Shown in pieces: positions 46,420-55,156 of a stretch of DNA of 64,000 nt. The notes beneath the pieces were generated by a model, which had not been told where the DNA came from, made no database searches, and saw nothing but the letters and a program-made list of their open reading frames with translations. The stretch is taken from the NCBI GenBank assembly GCA_958296045.1, contig CATQHT010000003.1:693246-757245 (forward strand), given 5' to 3'. Numbering within the stretch: the stretch's first letter is position 1; every line of letters begins with the position of its first letter. Position numbers and translations under genes: made by a program. The DNA is from Rhodothermales bacterium. Lineage in GTDB: Bacteria > Bacteroidota > Rhodothermia > Rhodothermales > Bin80.

Positions 46420-46507
46420 CAGCTGCGTTTGCTTTGCGCCACCACAAACTGCACAGCACCACAGCTGCAGCCAAAGTGACGCCGCCAAAATATTGGTTGG
46501 CGAAGAA

Positions 46508-48301
46508 CTATCGGCGATCGGCATCGATTGATTGGGCCACGGCCTCAGCGCGCACGATAAGGGCCTCGATGGCTCCAAGACCTTGGTGCCAGAAGTCCGC
46601 ATCGCTCAGATCCATGCCAAGGCGTGCCACCAATGCATGCGGCCAGTCGCTACCTCCGGCCTCAAGGAGGGACAGGTACGCTTTAGGAAAGGTACCCGGA
46701 TCTTCTTCGTAGCGGGCATAAAGCGCGTGCACCAAAAGCTCTCCGAACGCATATGCATACACGTAGCCGGGTGTGTGCAAAAAATGCGGGATGTAGCTCC
46801 ACCAGTGCCGGTAATTGTCAGTCAAAGTCACACTGCCGCAAAACATGGCCCGCTGCGTTTCCATCCATACGTCACCAAATTGCCCGGCGGTCAGCTCACC
46901 CTTCTGGCGGCGCAGAGTGTGAATCCGATCCTCAAACCGGTTCATAGCCACCTGCCGGAACACCGTCGCAATGGTGTCATCGATTTTGGACACCAGTAAC
47001 GCCAGGCGGACCTGCGGATCTGACTCGCGCATGAGGAGGTCCTGAAATACCAAGAGTTCGCCGAAGATGGAGGCCATTTCCGCGGTTGTTAGCGGCGTGT
47101 CTGACTGTAGCACGCCCTGGCTGCGTGCCAGGTATTGGTGCACGCCATGCCCAAGCTCGTGCGCCAGTGTCTGCACATCCCGAGCTGTACCTGCATAGTT
47201 GAGCAGCACGTATGGATGGGCACTGGGAACGACGCCATGGCTAAATGCGCCTCCCTGCTTCCCCGGCTGCACGCTGGCATCAATCCACCGGTTGGCAAAG
47301 AAGAGGGCCGCCACCTCACTCATGCGCGGATGAAATTGCGCATAGGCGCTGAGCACGATGTCTTGGGCTTCTTTCCACCTGTAGCGGGTATCCGCATCGA
47401 GCAACGGCGCATACCGGTCGTAATCATACACCGTGTTGTACCCAAGGAGGCGCCGCTTGAGCGTATAGAACCGCCCCACCAAGTCGTATCGTTGGACCAC
47501 GGATGCTATCAGGGCCTCGGCGGTCTCATCGCTGATTTCGTTGGCCAGATTGCGGCTGGAAATCCACTCCTTGTAGCCACGCAGGCGATCCTTGTCGGCT
47601 TTTTCGCGAAGGAGTGTATTGAAGATGAATGTGAGCGTATGCTCTTGTGCCTTAAGGCCCTCAGTAAAGGCTTTGGCGGCACGCTGGCGCAGGGCGCGGT
47701 CACCATCGTGGAGCTTGACCAAGATGCCCTGCTGCGGCAGGTCCTGGCCGTCGAGGCGAAAGTGCAGCCCAGACATCGTTTCCGTGAAGAAGCGCACCCA
47801 TGCGCCATGTCCACTCAGGCTGGCAGTGGCTAGCACCTTTTCTTCCGCCTCTGAACGTAAGTGGTCCCGATAGCGTCGCTCCCGAATCAGGTAATGGCGG
47901 TATTTCGCGAGCGCGTCGGACTGCGTCAGCTCATGTGCGCATTTCTCGTCAATCCGAACCCACTCCAGCTCAAAAAACAGGATGGCTTTAGTGACCCTGT
48001 TACACTCTTCGCAGACTTTCTGCAGAAGGGCGCCCCGGGCCGCATCGCGCGTATTGGTGGACCAGTGCAGGTATGCATAAGCGTGTGCACGCCGTGCACG
48101 GTCCAGTACGGATTCGATCCACCCGAGCGCCCGGGCCAGCTCAGGCGCATCCAGCGCTGCCACGCGTCCTTTGAATGCTACAGCCAGTGCTTTTGCATCC
48201 TTAACCGCGGTTGCCAGGTCTGCGCTTAGCGCAGACTCATCGGCGTAGAGGTCGGACAGGTTCCACCTAACCTGCTCTGACCCGGTGGCAATACCGTCCA
48301 T
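46508..48301 (-). CDS. pepF: Oligoendopeptidase F family metallopeptidase (M3)
   Basis: A zinc peptidase of 597 residues that cleaves short peptides in the cytoplasm. The catalytic motif is HELGHGVH with the downstream Glu in TTAEMASIFGE. No signal peptide is seen. The helical N-terminal domain matches the PepF/M3 group (LSDLYADESALSADLATAV). Start ATG 48301. It converges on the DAHP synthase gene, with 88 bp between the two stops. Confidence 0.93.
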   Translation of the reverse strand: MDGIATGSEQVRWNLSDLYADESALSADLATAVKDAKALAVAFKGRVAALDAPELARALGWIESVLDRARRAHAYAYLHWSTNTRDAARGALLQKVCEECNRVTKAILFFELEWVRIDEKCAHELTQSDALAKYRHYLIRERRYRDHLRSEAEEKVLATASLSGHGAWVRFFTETMSGLHFRLDGQDLPQQGILVKLHDGDRALRQRAAKAFTEGLKAQEHTLTFIFNTLLREKADKDRLRGYKEWISSRNLANEISDETAEALIASVVQRYDLVGRFYTLKRRLLGYNTVYDYDRYAPLLDADTRYRWKEAQDIVLSAYAQFHPRMSEVAALFFANRWIDASVQPGKQGGAFSHGVVPSAHPYVLLNYAGTARDVQTLAHELGHGVHQYLARSQGVLQSDTPLTTAEMASIFGELLVFQDLLMRESDPQVRLALLVSKIDDTIATVFRQVAMNRFEDRIHTLRRQKGELTAGQFGDVWMETQRAMFCGSVTLTDNYRHWWSYIPHFLHTPGYVYAYAFGELLVHALYARYEEDPGTFPKAYLSLLEAGGSDWPHALVARLGMDLSDADFWHQGLGAIEALIVRAEAVAQSIDADRR

Positions 48302-48561
48302 ATCTGTCCCTCGTGAGTGACCGCGTCAAACGATAACCCATCCCTATTGTTGTCTGTAGGCAGCGATTCGCATCCAACCGATGAATGGAGTGCTGCATTT
48401 GACGATGGAGCTGCGTGCTGGGAGGTGGGCCATTGGGTCAATTGCGATTGCGTCCAACGCGGCGAAGTACCACGCTGCAGCCTGGTACAAGAGGTCCGCT
48501 GGCAAGGCTGAGCGGAACAAATGGTGCCAAAACAGATTCATTCCCAAAAGCTCGCAACGCA

Positions 48562-48909
48562 ATGAGCCACTCCCAATACCGCTCCATCGCGTCGGACTCT
48601 GAGTATGCCGATGCCGCGGCGCGTTCCCACCACGAGGCTGTGCTCATATACAAGCACAGTTCGCTGTGCGAATTGTGTACCGAGGCTAAGGGTGAGATGC
48701 TCCGATTAACGCGCCCCGGTGATCCGCCTGTGTACGAAGTGGTGGTCCAGACCGCGCGCCCGCTTTCCAGCATGATCGAGAATGCGCTCAGCATTAGGCA
48801 CGAGTCGCCACAGGCCATCCTGCTTAGCAATGGGCAGCCGGTATTTCATGCATCGCATCGCGGTGTGACCGCCAAATCGGTCCGGAGCGCTATGGACCAG
48901 CTGCCGTGA
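48562..48909 (+). CDS. YtxJ-like thioredoxin-fold protein
   Basis: A 115-residue protein of the YtxJ/DUF2847 group. It opens with a thioredoxin-like strand and KHSSLCELCTEAKGEM, and ends in HESPQAILLSNGQPVFHASH, the group signature. YtxJ of Firmicutes is a monothiol protein proposed to act with bacillithiol. Here there are two Cys (36 and 39, CELC), a full redox pair. ATG 48562 is preferred; the frame is open to 48415 but without homology. The next gene starts inside its stop codon (GTGA overlap). It is the first gene of a six-gene overlapping array. Confidence 0.8.
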   Translation: MSHSQYRSIASDSEYADAAARSHHEAVLIYKHSSLCELCTEAKGEMLRLTRPGDPPVYEVVVQTARPLSSMIENALSIRHESPQAILLSNGQPVFHASHRGVTAKSVRSAMDQLP

Positions 48910-49406
48910 ATAAGGCAGCCGCGACAATTCTGGCGCTTAGCTGCTTTATAGCGCCGGTGCTCGCCCAGGAGAGGGATGTAGTCCGGTATGCCGGTGATTT
49001 CACCCTTCTGACCGCGGCAGGCGACTCCTTGCAGCTCTCGTCCCTACGCGGCACCGTAGTTCTGCTTAATCTGTGGGCGACCTGGTGCAAGCCATGCCTG
49101 GAAGAGATGCCCGACCTGGATGAGTTGCACCAGGAGCTCGAGCCGCAGGGATTCACCGTGATAGGCTTGGCGGTGGACGGAGAAAGGAAGGCCGCCATAG
49201 ACCGCTTCGTAGAGCGCCTGGAGGTGACATATCCGATCGTGTACGGCAGCACCGAGGTCGCTCAGGCAGTGCTTGGCGGCAACGCAATGCCCATCCTACC
49301 CACTACGCTGGTGCTAGACCAGAAGGGACGCATAACCGACCGTATCGTCGGTACCGTTCCGATTCGGCAGACGAAGCGCAACATTCAGGCATTGCTTCGC
49401 CAATAG
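48906..49406 (+). CDS. TlpA-like periplasmic thioredoxin
   Basis: A 166-residue exported thiol-disulfide reductase. GTG 48906 overlaps the YtxJ-like stop by four bases. A signal peptide (MNKAAATILALSCFIAPVLA) precedes a TlpA/ResA-type domain with LRGTVVLLNLWATWCKPC (Cys61, Cys64) and the cis-proline loop ILPTTLVL. It lies six bp before the first large VCBS protein and may act on Cys residues of the envelope proteins encoded downstream. That link is inferred from gene order. Confidence 0.87.
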   Translation: MNKAAATILALSCFIAPVLAQERDVVRYAGDFTLLTAAGDSLQLSSLRGTVVLLNLWATWCKPCLEEMPDLDELHQELEPQGFTVIGLAVDGERKAAIDRFVERLEVTYPIVYGSTEVAQAVLGGNAMPILPTTLVLDQKGRITDRIVGTVPIRQTKRNIQALLRQ

Positions 49407-49412
49407 CGCCTC

Positions 49413-51254
49413 ATGACGGACGGACTGCCGGATGGCAGGCGCTGCGCCACCATTGCCTTTGCCGTGCTCCTGTTGACCGGCTCCGCTCTTTCGGGCTGCG
49501 CACGAGACGAAGCGCTCTTTCGGCGACTGGCTCCCGCACGCACCGGCATCACGTTTGTCAACGCCCTGACCCCGTCGGAAACGCTCAACACCTACGTCTA
49601 TCGCAACTTTTACAACGGCGGCGCAGTGGCCATCGGGGACGTCAGCGGGGACGGGATGGCAGACCTGTTCTTCAGTGGCAATCAAGTGTCCAACCGGTTG
49701 TACCTGAATCGCGGCGACTTTCGCTTCGAAGATGTCACCCATGCCGCCGGGCTGACTTCTGCAGGCATCTGGACTACAGGAGTCACCATGGGCGACGTCA
49801 ATGGTGACGGATGGTTGGACCTGTATCTGTGCAAAGCCGGGCCGCCGGGCGGCCCTAGGCGTCACAATGAGCTCCTTATCAATAGCGGTCAAGGTACCTT
49901 CGCCGATAGTGCTAAGGCGTGGGGGCTGGCGATCGAAGCGCTGTCTGTGCATGCTTCCTTTCTGGACTACGACCTCGACGGCGACTTGGACCTGTACCTA
50001 TTGAGCAATCCGCTGCAAGCGCTCGACGAACTTGAGCCAGCCCCCGGGCTGCGTCACATCCCCGATCCCGGCGGCAACAGACTGTTCCGCAACGACCTTG
50101 CACCTCACGGCACACGCCGCTTTACGGACGTCACCCAGGAGGCAGGCATATACAGCAGCAGGATCGGTTTCGGGCTGGGCGTGTCCGTGAGCGACATAGA
50201 CAGGGACGGATGGCCCGACCTATACATCTCCAACGATTTTTTCGAGCGGGACTACCTGTACATCAACAACCGAGACGGCACGTTTAGCGAGTTACTGGCT
50301 CGATCAATGCCCTCGGTCAGCCTGAGCTCGATGGGCGGTGATGTGGCCGACCTCAACGGAGACGGATGGCCCGACATTTTTGTGTCCGACATGCTTCCGG
50401 CATCACAAGCGCGCCTGCAGTCGAAGATCTTTTTCCCCTCCTGGAAAGAAGAAAGGGCCAAGTTCGAGGCCGGGTACCATCACCAAGCGACACGCAACTC
50501 CCTTCAGCTGAGCCGTGGCATCAGCCCCGAAGGTACGCTCGTCTTTAGCAATGTAGCAAGGCTGCTGGGCATAGAAGCTACGGACTGGAGCTGGGGCGGG
50601 TTAATCGCCGACTTTGACCTGGATGGTCGACGAGACCTGTTTGTGCCCAACGGCATTTATAAGGACCTTCTGGATCAGGACTTTATCGGACGCATATCGA
50701 GCCGTGACACGCTGCAACGCATCATGCGCACCGCCGCCGATCCCATCATGGCTATCCTGGCACGCCTACCTTCAGAACCGTTGCCGAACGCGGTCTTTGC
50801 GCAGCGGGCCGCAATGGCCTTTGAGAACCTGAGCATGAGATGGGGCCTGGACGAGCCGGGATTTTCCAACGGAGCAGCCTACGGAGACTTGGACAACGAC
50901 GGGGACCTTGATCTGGTTACCAACAATGTTAATATGGAGGCCTTCGTATACGAGAACCGGGCGGACCGCAGAGCGTCAGGGCATTGGCTGAGCATCGTGC
51001 TCCAGGGGCGCGCGCCCAACACCATGGGAATCGGTACGCAGATCACCGCGTGGCATGACGGCCGCCAGTGGCATGTGGAGCAGCAGCCGGCGCGTGGCTT
51101 TCTCTCCAGCGTGGATCCCGTCCTGCATATGGGGCTTGGCCCAGTTACACTGCTTGACTCGGTTGTCGTTCACTGGAGCGGTGGCCAGCAGGTGCGGCTC
51201 AGGAATGTAGCCACCAGGCAGAGAATCAGAGTACAAGAAGATGACGACGGTTAG
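49413..51254 (+). CDS. VCBS/FG-GAP repeat lipoprotein with ASPIC-UnbV domain (short form)
   Basis: A 613-residue lipoprotein (lipobox ALSGC) of the CRTAC1-like group. It contains repeated FG-GAP/VCBS blades with calcium-type motifs such as DVNGDGWLDLY, DYDLDGDLDLYLL and DLDNDGDLDLVTNN, predicted to form a beta-propeller. An ASPIC/UnbV module ends the protein (GIGTQITAWHDGRQWHVEQQ, then LDSVVVHWSGGQ). It matches the first halves of the next two large proteins and lacks their second propeller half. The next gene overlaps its end by 14 bp. Function is unknown; surface carbohydrate or protein binding is plausible. Confidence 0.86.
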   Translation: MTDGLPDGRRCATIAFAVLLLTGSALSGCARDEALFRRLAPARTGITFVNALTPSETLNTYVYRNFYNGGAVAIGDVSGDGMADLFFSGNQVSNRLYLNRGDFRFEDVTHAAGLTSAGIWTTGVTMGDVNGDGWLDLYLCKAGPPGGPRRHNELLINSGQGTFADSAKAWGLAIEALSVHASFLDYDLDGDLDLYLLSNPLQALDELEPAPGLRHIPDPGGNRLFRNDLAPHGTRRFTDVTQEAGIYSSRIGFGLGVSVSDIDRDGWPDLYISNDFFERDYLYINNRDGTFSELLARSMPSVSLSSMGGDVADLNGDGWPDIFVSDMLPASQARLQSKIFFPSWKEERAKFEAGYHHQATRNSLQLSRGISPEGTLVFSNVARLLGIEATDWSWGGLIADFDLDGRRDLFVPNGIYKDLLDQDFIGRISSRDTLQRIMRTAADPIMAILARLPSEPLPNAVFAQRAAMAFENLSMRWGLDEPGFSNGAAYGDLDNDGDLDLVTNNVNMEAFVYENRADRRASGHWLSIVLQGRAPNTMGIGTQITAWHDGRQWHVEQQPARGFLSSVDPVLHMGLGPVTLLDSVVVHWSGGQQVRLRNVATRQRIRVQEDDDG

Positions 51255-51840
51255 GGGACCGATCATCTTGTGCGCGCTGGCACTTGCGGCTACCACATCG
51301 ATTATGGCGTGCAGCGATGGCGGCTCCGACAGTGAACGAATACGCACACAAGAGGACTCCCTGTTTCTGGGGTACTGGCTGGGCATGCCGCGCGACTCGT
51401 TCTATGCTCATAGCTGGGCACTGAACCGGAAGGGACTCATCATGCAGGGACCCAGGAACCAGCATATCAAACTCTCACTGGACACTACTTTCGCGCACCC
51501 GGCCACGCTCCTTTTCTATCCCGACTTTTTTGACGGAAAAATCGCGCGGATGCGCATGCGGTTCAGCTATGACGGATGGGCTCCGTGGAATAAGTTTCTT
51601 TTTGCGGACACGATGATAGTCGACATCGTAGAGCTCATGCAGGCATGGTATGGGGAAGGCTTTGGCAGTCGCCCAGTCCAGGGGCCCTTCGGCAGAATCG
51701 TTCCGCAATACACCAACATGGGCCAAGCACGGCGCATCAGCATACAAGTGCTGGACGACCGCGAGGTCGGTGTCCTTATTACAGACCTTGGAGCAGAGCG
51801 ACGCATGGCCGAAGAGACGGACACGGATGTTCCAGACTAG
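51241..51840 (+). CDS. Small hypothetical lipoprotein
   Basis: A 199-residue protein with a signal peptide and lipobox SIMAC. The rest shows beta-rich strings (LFLGYWLGMPRDSFYAHSW, MRMRFSYDGWAPWNKFLF) and no family I recognise. It overlaps the preceding gene by 14 bp and the following gene by 14 bp, so it is translated from the same message as the VCBS lipoproteins. It may be a partner or accessory of those proteins. No function is assigned. Confidence 0.72.
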   Translation: MTTVRGPIILCALALAATTSIMACSDGGSDSERIRTQEDSLFLGYWLGMPRDSFYAHSWALNRKGLIMQGPRNQHIKLSLDTTFAHPATLLFYPDFFDGKIARMRMRFSYDGWAPWNKFLFADTMIVDIVELMQAWYGEGFGSRPVQGPFGRIVPQYTNMGQARRISIQVLDDREVGVLITDLGAERRMAEETDTDVPD

Positions 51841-54800
51841 GCTCGTTCTTTGGGCCATCGCCCTGATCCCGTTGGCATGTGCCCAGGACGACCTGGCGCC
51901 GCTCTTCCGGCTTCGCCTAGATTCCGGGGTGACGTTCGTCAACAGCCTGCGCTACGACCCAGACTTCAACGTCTACCGTTACCGCAACTTCTACAACGGA
52001 GGGGGCGTGGCGCTAGGTGATGTCAACGGTGACGAGAGGCTGGACATCTTTTTGACCGCCAACCAGGGCCCCAACCGGCTGTACCTGAACCAGGGAGGCT
52101 GGACCTTCGAAGACGCCACCGAACAGGCCGGTGTGGCAGGCATGCGCGCCTGGTCCACCGGCGTGAGTATGGCCGACGTTAATGGCGACGGGTGGCTGGA
52201 CATCTATGTGTGCAACTCTGGCATCGTGTCTGGAGACGATCAGCGCAATGAGCTGTACATCAACCGCGGCGACGCGACCTTTGTCGAACAGGCTGCGGCC
52301 TATGGCCTGGACGACACAGGGCTTTCCATCCATGGCGTATTCTTCGACTACGACCGCGATGGCGATTTAGATCTCTACCTGGTCAATAACTCGTTTAAGA
52401 GTATTGAGGACTTCGATCAGGAAATCAACACCAGGCACCTGCGTCACCATGCGGGAGGAGATAGGCTTTACCGCAACGACGGCAGCCGATTCCATGATGT
52501 GAGTCAGGAGGCTGGCATTTATGGGAGCGAAATCGGGTTTGGCCTTGGGGTTTCTGTCGCCGACGCCAATCGTGACGGATGGCCAGACCTGTACGTTTCC
52601 AATGACTTTTTTGAGCGCGACTACTTTTACCTCAACCGCGGCGACGGCACTTTCGAGGAAGTGCTAGAAACCAGTATGCGCAGCGTCAGCGCAGCGGCTA
52701 TGGGCGCGGATATGGCAGACCTTACGGGCAACGGCTATCCCGACATCTTTGTCACCGACATGCTCCCGGCACTTGAAGGGCGCCTGAAGACTGTAACTTC
52801 TTTCGATGACTGGCCTCGCTACCGCAGATATATACGGGACGACTACTTCCATCAGTTCACCCGCAACACACTTCAGATTGGTCTGGGGCCAGGGCCCCAT
52901 GTCGCTGCCCAGTTTATGGAGGCTGGGCGGTATGCTACCGTGGAGGCCAGCGACTGGAGCTGGGGCGCGCTCATCGCCGACTTTGACCACGACGGATATC
53001 GCGACATCTTTGTAGCAAACGGCGTCGTGCGGGACCTCACCAATGCGGACTACCTGGTAGAGGTCAACCGGCCCGCAATGGTGGCTAAATTGGCCTCGGG
53101 CGACTCAGTGCACTGGGCACGGCTCATTGACATGATTCCTTCGGTGTCCGTATCCAATCACATGTTTGCCGGCCTTGGCACCTTACGCTTTGAGGACCGT
53201 AGCCAGCCCTGGGGCCTGGATACGCCGGGATTTTCCAACGGAAGCGCCTATGGAGATATCGACAATGACGGTGACCTGGACCTTGTAGTAAGCCATACAG
53301 GCCAGAAGGCCAGCCTGTACGAGAATCGGGTGACCGAGGTCTGGCCGGAGCACGCCTGGCTGCAGGTGGTCTTCGAAGGTATGCCTCCCAACATTTTCGG
53401 GGTCGGTGCCCAAGTTACGGCCTGGGCGGAGGGTCGCTCGTGGTATGCTGAGCAGCAGCCCACAAGAGGGTACCAGTCCGGCAGCGACCCGGTGCTGCAC
53501 TTCGGGCTAGGTCTGGGCGTCAATATGCTGGATTCGCTTGTCGTCTATTGGTCAGGCGGCCGTGTGAACCGCCTCATAGACATCGCCACATATCAGCGGT
53601 TGCGCGTGCGCGAGGATGCGGCCCGCGGGCCATTTGCGGCATGGCCGCCGACGGCTACGCCGGCCATAGACGAAGATGAGCCATGGCTGACACCGGTCAG
53701 CCCCCAATCCCTGGGGCTCCTGTGGCGACACCAGGAAAACACCTATAACGACTTTGAGCAGCAGCCGCTTCTCTTTCATATGCGCTCTACAGAGGGACCT
53801 GCAGTCTGCGTGGGGGACGCGAACGGCGACGGACGGCAGGACCTGTACCTGGGCGGCGCCCGGCGTCAGCCCGGCTCCCTCTGGCTGCAGACCAGGTCGG
53901 GCCGCTTCATGCGTTCGCAGCAGCCTTTGATAGCTCAGGACAGCACCCACGAAGACATCGCGTGCGCCTGGCTTGACCACGACGCAGATGGCGATCAGGA
54001 CCTGTATGTGGCAAGCGGCAGCAGCGAACTGCCCGCAAGCAGCTCGCTCTTGATCGACCGGATCTATGTTAACGACGGACGCGGCACCCTGGAGCGTCAT
54101 TCCTTTGCATATACGGGACGCCAGGGCTTTGAGCCGACCAGAGCCTTGGCCGTCGGAGATGTCAACCAGGACCAAATCCCGGACCTGTTTGTCGGCGCGC
54201 GCCTGCGCCCCTTTGCCTTCGGTCTGCCTACGGACGGTCACCTGCTCTTGGGACAGCCTCTTGAAGGGTTCCGCGAAGCCACCGACACGCATGCACCGCA
54301 GCTCCGGGAGCTGGGGATGATCACCGCGGCCACCTGGGGCGATGTAGATCTCGACGGCGACGTGGACCTAGTGGTGGCGGGCGAATGGATGCCGCTCATG
54401 GTGTTCTTCAATGACGGGGGGCGCCTGGTACGTGGTCCCGCCGGTCTGGACGGTACACGCGGCTTGTGGCAATCTCTCGACGGCGCGGATCTCGACGGCG
54501 ACGGCGATCTGGACTTTGTGGCTGGTAACCATGGACTTAACAGCCGTTTCCGGGCTGCCCCGGAAACGCCGATGGAGATGTGGACCGCCGACTTTGACCG
54601 CAACGGGCGCGTGGAACAGGTCATCACCCGCTACAGCAAGGGGGAGCCCTACCCTATGGCACTCCGTCACGACCTGGTCGAGCAGATCCCTGCGCTGCTG
54701 GCGCTGTTTCCGACGTATGCCTCATTTGCTGGAGCCACGGTACGGGACATATTTGTCGAAGCACAGCTAAGCGAAGCCATGCACCTTACGGTGACGGAGC

Positions 54801-55156
54801 TCAGAAGCCTGGCACTTATCAATGACGGCACCGGGCACTTCACTACGGTACCTTTGCCTTTTGAAGCGCAGATGAGCCCGATCTATGCCGTGCTCGCATT
54901 GCCTCTGGGTCCTGATCCCCATCCTGTCATCCTTTTGGGCGGCAACCTTTACGAGGCTAAGCCTCAGGTTGGGCGTTACGATGCCAGCTACGGGACCACA
55001 TTAAGCCACACGTTAGAACCCGTACGATGGACCCGGTCCGGGTTCTGGATTGACGGTGCCGCGCGTGCGATCGTGCCCTTGCGCGCGGGTGAGCGCAACC
55101 TTGTCGTAGTGGCCCGCAACAACGATTCCCTGCGCGTCTTCGCCTATGACCCGTAG
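51827..55156 (+). CDS. VCBS/FG-GAP repeat protein with ASPIC-UnbV domain (long form)
   Basis: A 1109-residue envelope protein. ATG 51827 gives MFQTRLVLWAIALIPLACAQ, a signal with a weak lipobox (PLAC). The frame continues upstream to 51650 but overlaps the small lipoprotein. Two propeller halves of FG-GAP repeats (DVNGDERLDIFL, DYDRDGDLDLYLV, DLTGNGYPDIFVT, later DANGDGRQDLYLGG and DVDLDGDVDLVVAG) flank an ASPIC/UnbV module near residues 500-590. The first half aligns with the 613-residue neighbour and with the following paralogue. Such proteins often accompany SusC/SusD systems in Bacteroidota. No SusC/D is in the window. The next gene overlaps by 11 bp. Confidence 0.87.
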   Translation: MFQTRLVLWAIALIPLACAQDDLAPLFRLRLDSGVTFVNSLRYDPDFNVYRYRNFYNGGGVALGDVNGDERLDIFLTANQGPNRLYLNQGGWTFEDATEQAGVAGMRAWSTGVSMADVNGDGWLDIYVCNSGIVSGDDQRNELYINRGDATFVEQAAAYGLDDTGLSIHGVFFDYDRDGDLDLYLVNNSFKSIEDFDQEINTRHLRHHAGGDRLYRNDGSRFHDVSQEAGIYGSEIGFGLGVSVADANRDGWPDLYVSNDFFERDYFYLNRGDGTFEEVLETSMRSVSAAAMGADMADLTGNGYPDIFVTDMLPALEGRLKTVTSFDDWPRYRRYIRDDYFHQFTRNTLQIGLGPGPHVAAQFMEAGRYATVEASDWSWGALIADFDHDGYRDIFVANGVVRDLTNADYLVEVNRPAMVAKLASGDSVHWARLIDMIPSVSVSNHMFAGLGTLRFEDRSQPWGLDTPGFSNGSAYGDIDNDGDLDLVVSHTGQKASLYENRVTEVWPEHAWLQVVFEGMPPNIFGVGAQVTAWAEGRSWYAEQQPTRGYQSGSDPVLHFGLGLGVNMLDSLVVYWSGGRVNRLIDIATYQRLRVREDAARGPFAAWPPTATPAIDEDEPWLTPVSPQSLGLLWRHQENTYNDFEQQPLLFHMRSTEGPAVCVGDANGDGRQDLYLGGARRQPGSLWLQTRSGRFMRSQQPLIAQDSTHEDIACAWLDHDADGDQDLYVASGSSELPASSSLLIDRIYVNDGRGTLERHSFAYTGRQGFEPTRALAVGDVNQDQIPDLFVGARLRPFAFGLPTDGHLLLGQPLEGFREATDTHAPQLRELGMITAATWGDVDLDGDVDLVVAGEWMPLMVFFNDGGRLVRGPAGLDGTRGLWQSLDGADLDGDGDLDFVAGNHGLNSRFRAAPETPMEMWTADFDRNGRVEQVITRYSKGEPYPMALRHDLVEQIPALLALFPTYASFAGATVRDIFVEAQLSEAMHLTVTELRSLALINDGTGHFTTVPLPFEAQMSPIYAVLALPLGPDPHPVILLGGNLYEAKPQVGRYDASYGTTLSHTLEPVRWTRSGFWIDGAARAIVPLRAGERNLVVVARNNDSLRVFAYDP

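Noticed and set aside
51650-51826. Upstream extension of the 1109-residue VCBS gene
   Set aside because: The extra 59 codons are an out-of-frame reading of the small lipoprotein; the signal peptide begins at 51827.
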